64,000 bases of DNA from Xanthobacteraceae bacterium (GTDB lineage Bacteria > Pseudomonadota > Alphaproteobacteria > Rhizobiales > Xanthobacteraceae): contig JARBUD010000014.1 of the NCBI GenBank assembly GCA_029239875.1, positions 38,834 through 102,833 of the forward strand, given 5' to 3'. The notes under the pieces are model-generated. The model did no database searches, had not been told where the DNA came from, and saw nothing but the letters and a program-made list of their open reading frames with translations. The position numbers and the translations under genes were made by a program. Of the stretch, positions 62,885 through 64,000 are shown in pieces; the first letter of the stretch is position 1; each line of letters starts with the position of its first letter.

Positions 62885-63990
62885 CGCCGCTGGGTGAGGT
62901 CATCGCGCGGCAGATCGGCCAGACCGGGCCGGTCACGGTCGCCGACTACATGCAGCAGTGCCTGTTCCACCCGACGCTCGGCTACTACACCACGCACGAG
63001 CCCTTCGGCGCGCAGGGCGATTTCGTCACCGCGCCGGAGATCAGCCAGATGTTCGGCGAGCTGCTGGGCCTCTGGGCGGCTGACACATGGATGCGGCTCG
63101 GCTCCCCCGCCCCCTTCGTGCTGGCCGAGCTCGGCCCCGGCCGCGGCACCATGATGGCCGACATGCTGCGGGCGACGCGTATCGTGCCGGGCTTGCGCGA
63201 AGCCGCCCGCGTCGTGCTGGTCGAGGCCTCGCCACGGCTGAAGGAGAAGCAGGCGGAGACGCTCGCGGGACAGAATATCGAATGGGCCTCGTCCATCGAC
63301 GACCTGCCCGCCGGCCCGCTGATCCTGCTCGCCAACGAGTTCGTCGACGCCCTGCCGATCCGCCAGTTCGTGCGCACGCCGGAGGGATTGGCCGAGCGCA
63401 TGGTCGGGCTGGACGATAAGGGCGCCCTCGCCTTCGGCCTGCGCCCCGGCGCCCGGCTCGACGCTTACGCTGAAGCGCGGCTGTGCGACGCTCCGCCGGG
63501 ATCGATCCTCGAAATCTGTCCCGCCGGTCTCACCGTGGCGGAAAAGCTCGGCACCCGCCTCGCCCGCGACGGCGGCGCGGCGCTCTTCATCGATTACGGC
63601 CATGCGGGAGGTTTCGGTGACACGCTGCAGGCGCTGCACCGGCATGCCTATGACGACGTGCTGGCCCATCCCGGCGAGGCCGACCTCACCGCCCATGTCG
63701 ACTTCGCCGCGCTGGCCCGCGCCGCTGTGGCGGCCGGCGCCGGCGCCTTCGGCCCGGTCCCGCAGGGCGCGCTGCTGGAGCGCCTCGGCCTGGAGGCCCG
63801 CACTGAACGGCTGAAGCGCGACGCCGACGCTTCCGCCCGCGCCACCATCGACGCCGCCCGAACCCGCCTCGCCGGCACCGGCGAGAACGAGATGGGGGCC
63901 CTCTTCAAGGCGCTCGCTCTGGTGCATCCTGCGCTCGGCCCGGTCGCCGGATTCGCCCCCGACGAAGAATTCAGGAACACGCCCGCATGA
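62881..63990 (+). CDS. MidA/NDUFAF7 family SAM-dependent methyltransferase
   Basis: This is a 369-residue protein of the DUF185 family. 'LFHPTLGYYTTHEPFGAQGDFVTAPEIS' and 'LAELGPGRGTMMADML' (SAM site) are diagnostic; 'LLANEFVDALPIRQF' follows. The mitochondrial homologue dimethylates an arginine of a complex I subunit, so a respiratory role is plausible. It overlaps lgt by four bases and its own stop overlaps the next start. Confidence 0.93.
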   Translation: MTPLGEVIARQIGQTGPVTVADYMQQCLFHPTLGYYTTHEPFGAQGDFVTAPEISQMFGELLGLWAADTWMRLGSPAPFVLAELGPGRGTMMADMLRATRIVPGLREAARVVLVEASPRLKEKQAETLAGQNIEWASSIDDLPAGPLILLANEFVDALPIRQFVRTPEGLAERMVGLDDKGALAFGLRPGARLDAYAEARLCDAPPGSILEICPAGLTVAEKLGTRLARDGGAALFIDYGHAGGFGDTLQALHRHAYDDVLAHPGEADLTAHVDFAALARAAVAAGAGAFGPVPQGALLERLGLEARTERLKRDADASARATIDAARTRLAGTGENEMGALFKALALVHPALGPVAGFAPDEEFRNTPA

Positions 63991-64000
63991 AGGTCGAATC
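63987..64000 (+). CDS. Start of a further gene (partial), possibly pgeF-type
   Basis: Only the first five codons (MKVES) are visible, beginning at an ATGA overlap with the preceding gene. In alphaproteobacteria the gene after lgt-midA is usually a laccase-domain peptidoglycan-editing protein; that is inference from known gene order, not from sequence. Confidence 0.4.

Overview
The window is one contiguous, gene-dense, high-GC chromosomal stretch. I see no rRNA, tRNA, phage, insertion sequence or CRISPR array. The fused MrpA/MrpB antiporter subunit, the lgt-midA order, the UvrB/UvrC extensions, the SPOR-free Omp25/31-type barrels and the dispersed palindromic repeats all point to an alphaproteobacterium of the Hyphomicrobiales (rhizobial order). 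A Xanthobacteraceae-like genus such as Starkeya, Ancylobacter or Xanthobacter would fit, but that is inference from gene content only.

Layout. 1-3950: 3' part of an Mrp/Pha cation/proton antiporter operon (A'B-C-D-E-F-G). 3957-6284: a hybrid histidine kinase on the other strand. 6800-11209: a sigma-54 activator (AcoR/ExaE type) divergent from an aldehyde dehydrogenase plus a DUF779 protein; a near-consensus -24/-12 promoter lies directly before the dehydrogenase. 11867-23442: the centrepiece. A LuxR-type response regulator and a giant hybrid kinase, whose N-terminus is a 12-helix NCS1 permease-like domain followed by a cysteine cluster, diverge from a five-gene UrtABCDE/FmdDEF-type ABC transporter operon. 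That operon ends in formamidase (fmdA) and the zinc-ribbon protein fmdB. The most economical reading is a short-chain amide (formamide/urea) sensing, uptake and hydrolysis regulon.

23772-30260: gamma-glutamyltransferase, a tiny gene with an extreme Shine-Dalgarno and its own terminator, a YaiI-family protein, a beta-keto-acid cleavage enzyme and PEP carboxylase. 30635-38858: small secreted and membrane proteins, a choloylglycine-hydrolase-family amidase, a GNAT acetyltransferase, UvrB, a phosphodiesterase and an orphan lipoprotein. 39050-42580: a biuret-hydrolase-like cysteine hydrolase with an NCS2-type permease behind a perfect 24-bp palindrome, then a peptidoglycan-binding-domain protein and a cupin. 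42807-46008: a secreted protein coupled to RNase T2, RlmJ, a cold-shock protein and a glutathione transferase. 46105-47748: two tandem outer-membrane barrels. 48075-50902: a pteridine-reductase-like SDR, a DMT exporter and an FkbM methyltransferase.

51024-54610: uvrC-pgsA-moaD-moaE. 54673-58553: ilvE divergent from a MarR-response regulator-sensor kinase set. 58560-61850: CsaA-like protein, a TetR regulator with a histone-H1-like tail, proC, a YbjN protein and ubiK. 62042-64000: lgt-midA and the first codons of a further gene.

Three families of long intergenic palindromes are interspersed (10483, 49933; 23472, 27150, 42597; 23592, 27313). Both nucleotide-excision genes uvrB and uvrC and several nitrogen-scavenging functions (amide uptake, formamidase, a biuret-hydrolase-like enzyme, gamma-glutamyltransferase, an Ntn amidase) fall within this window.
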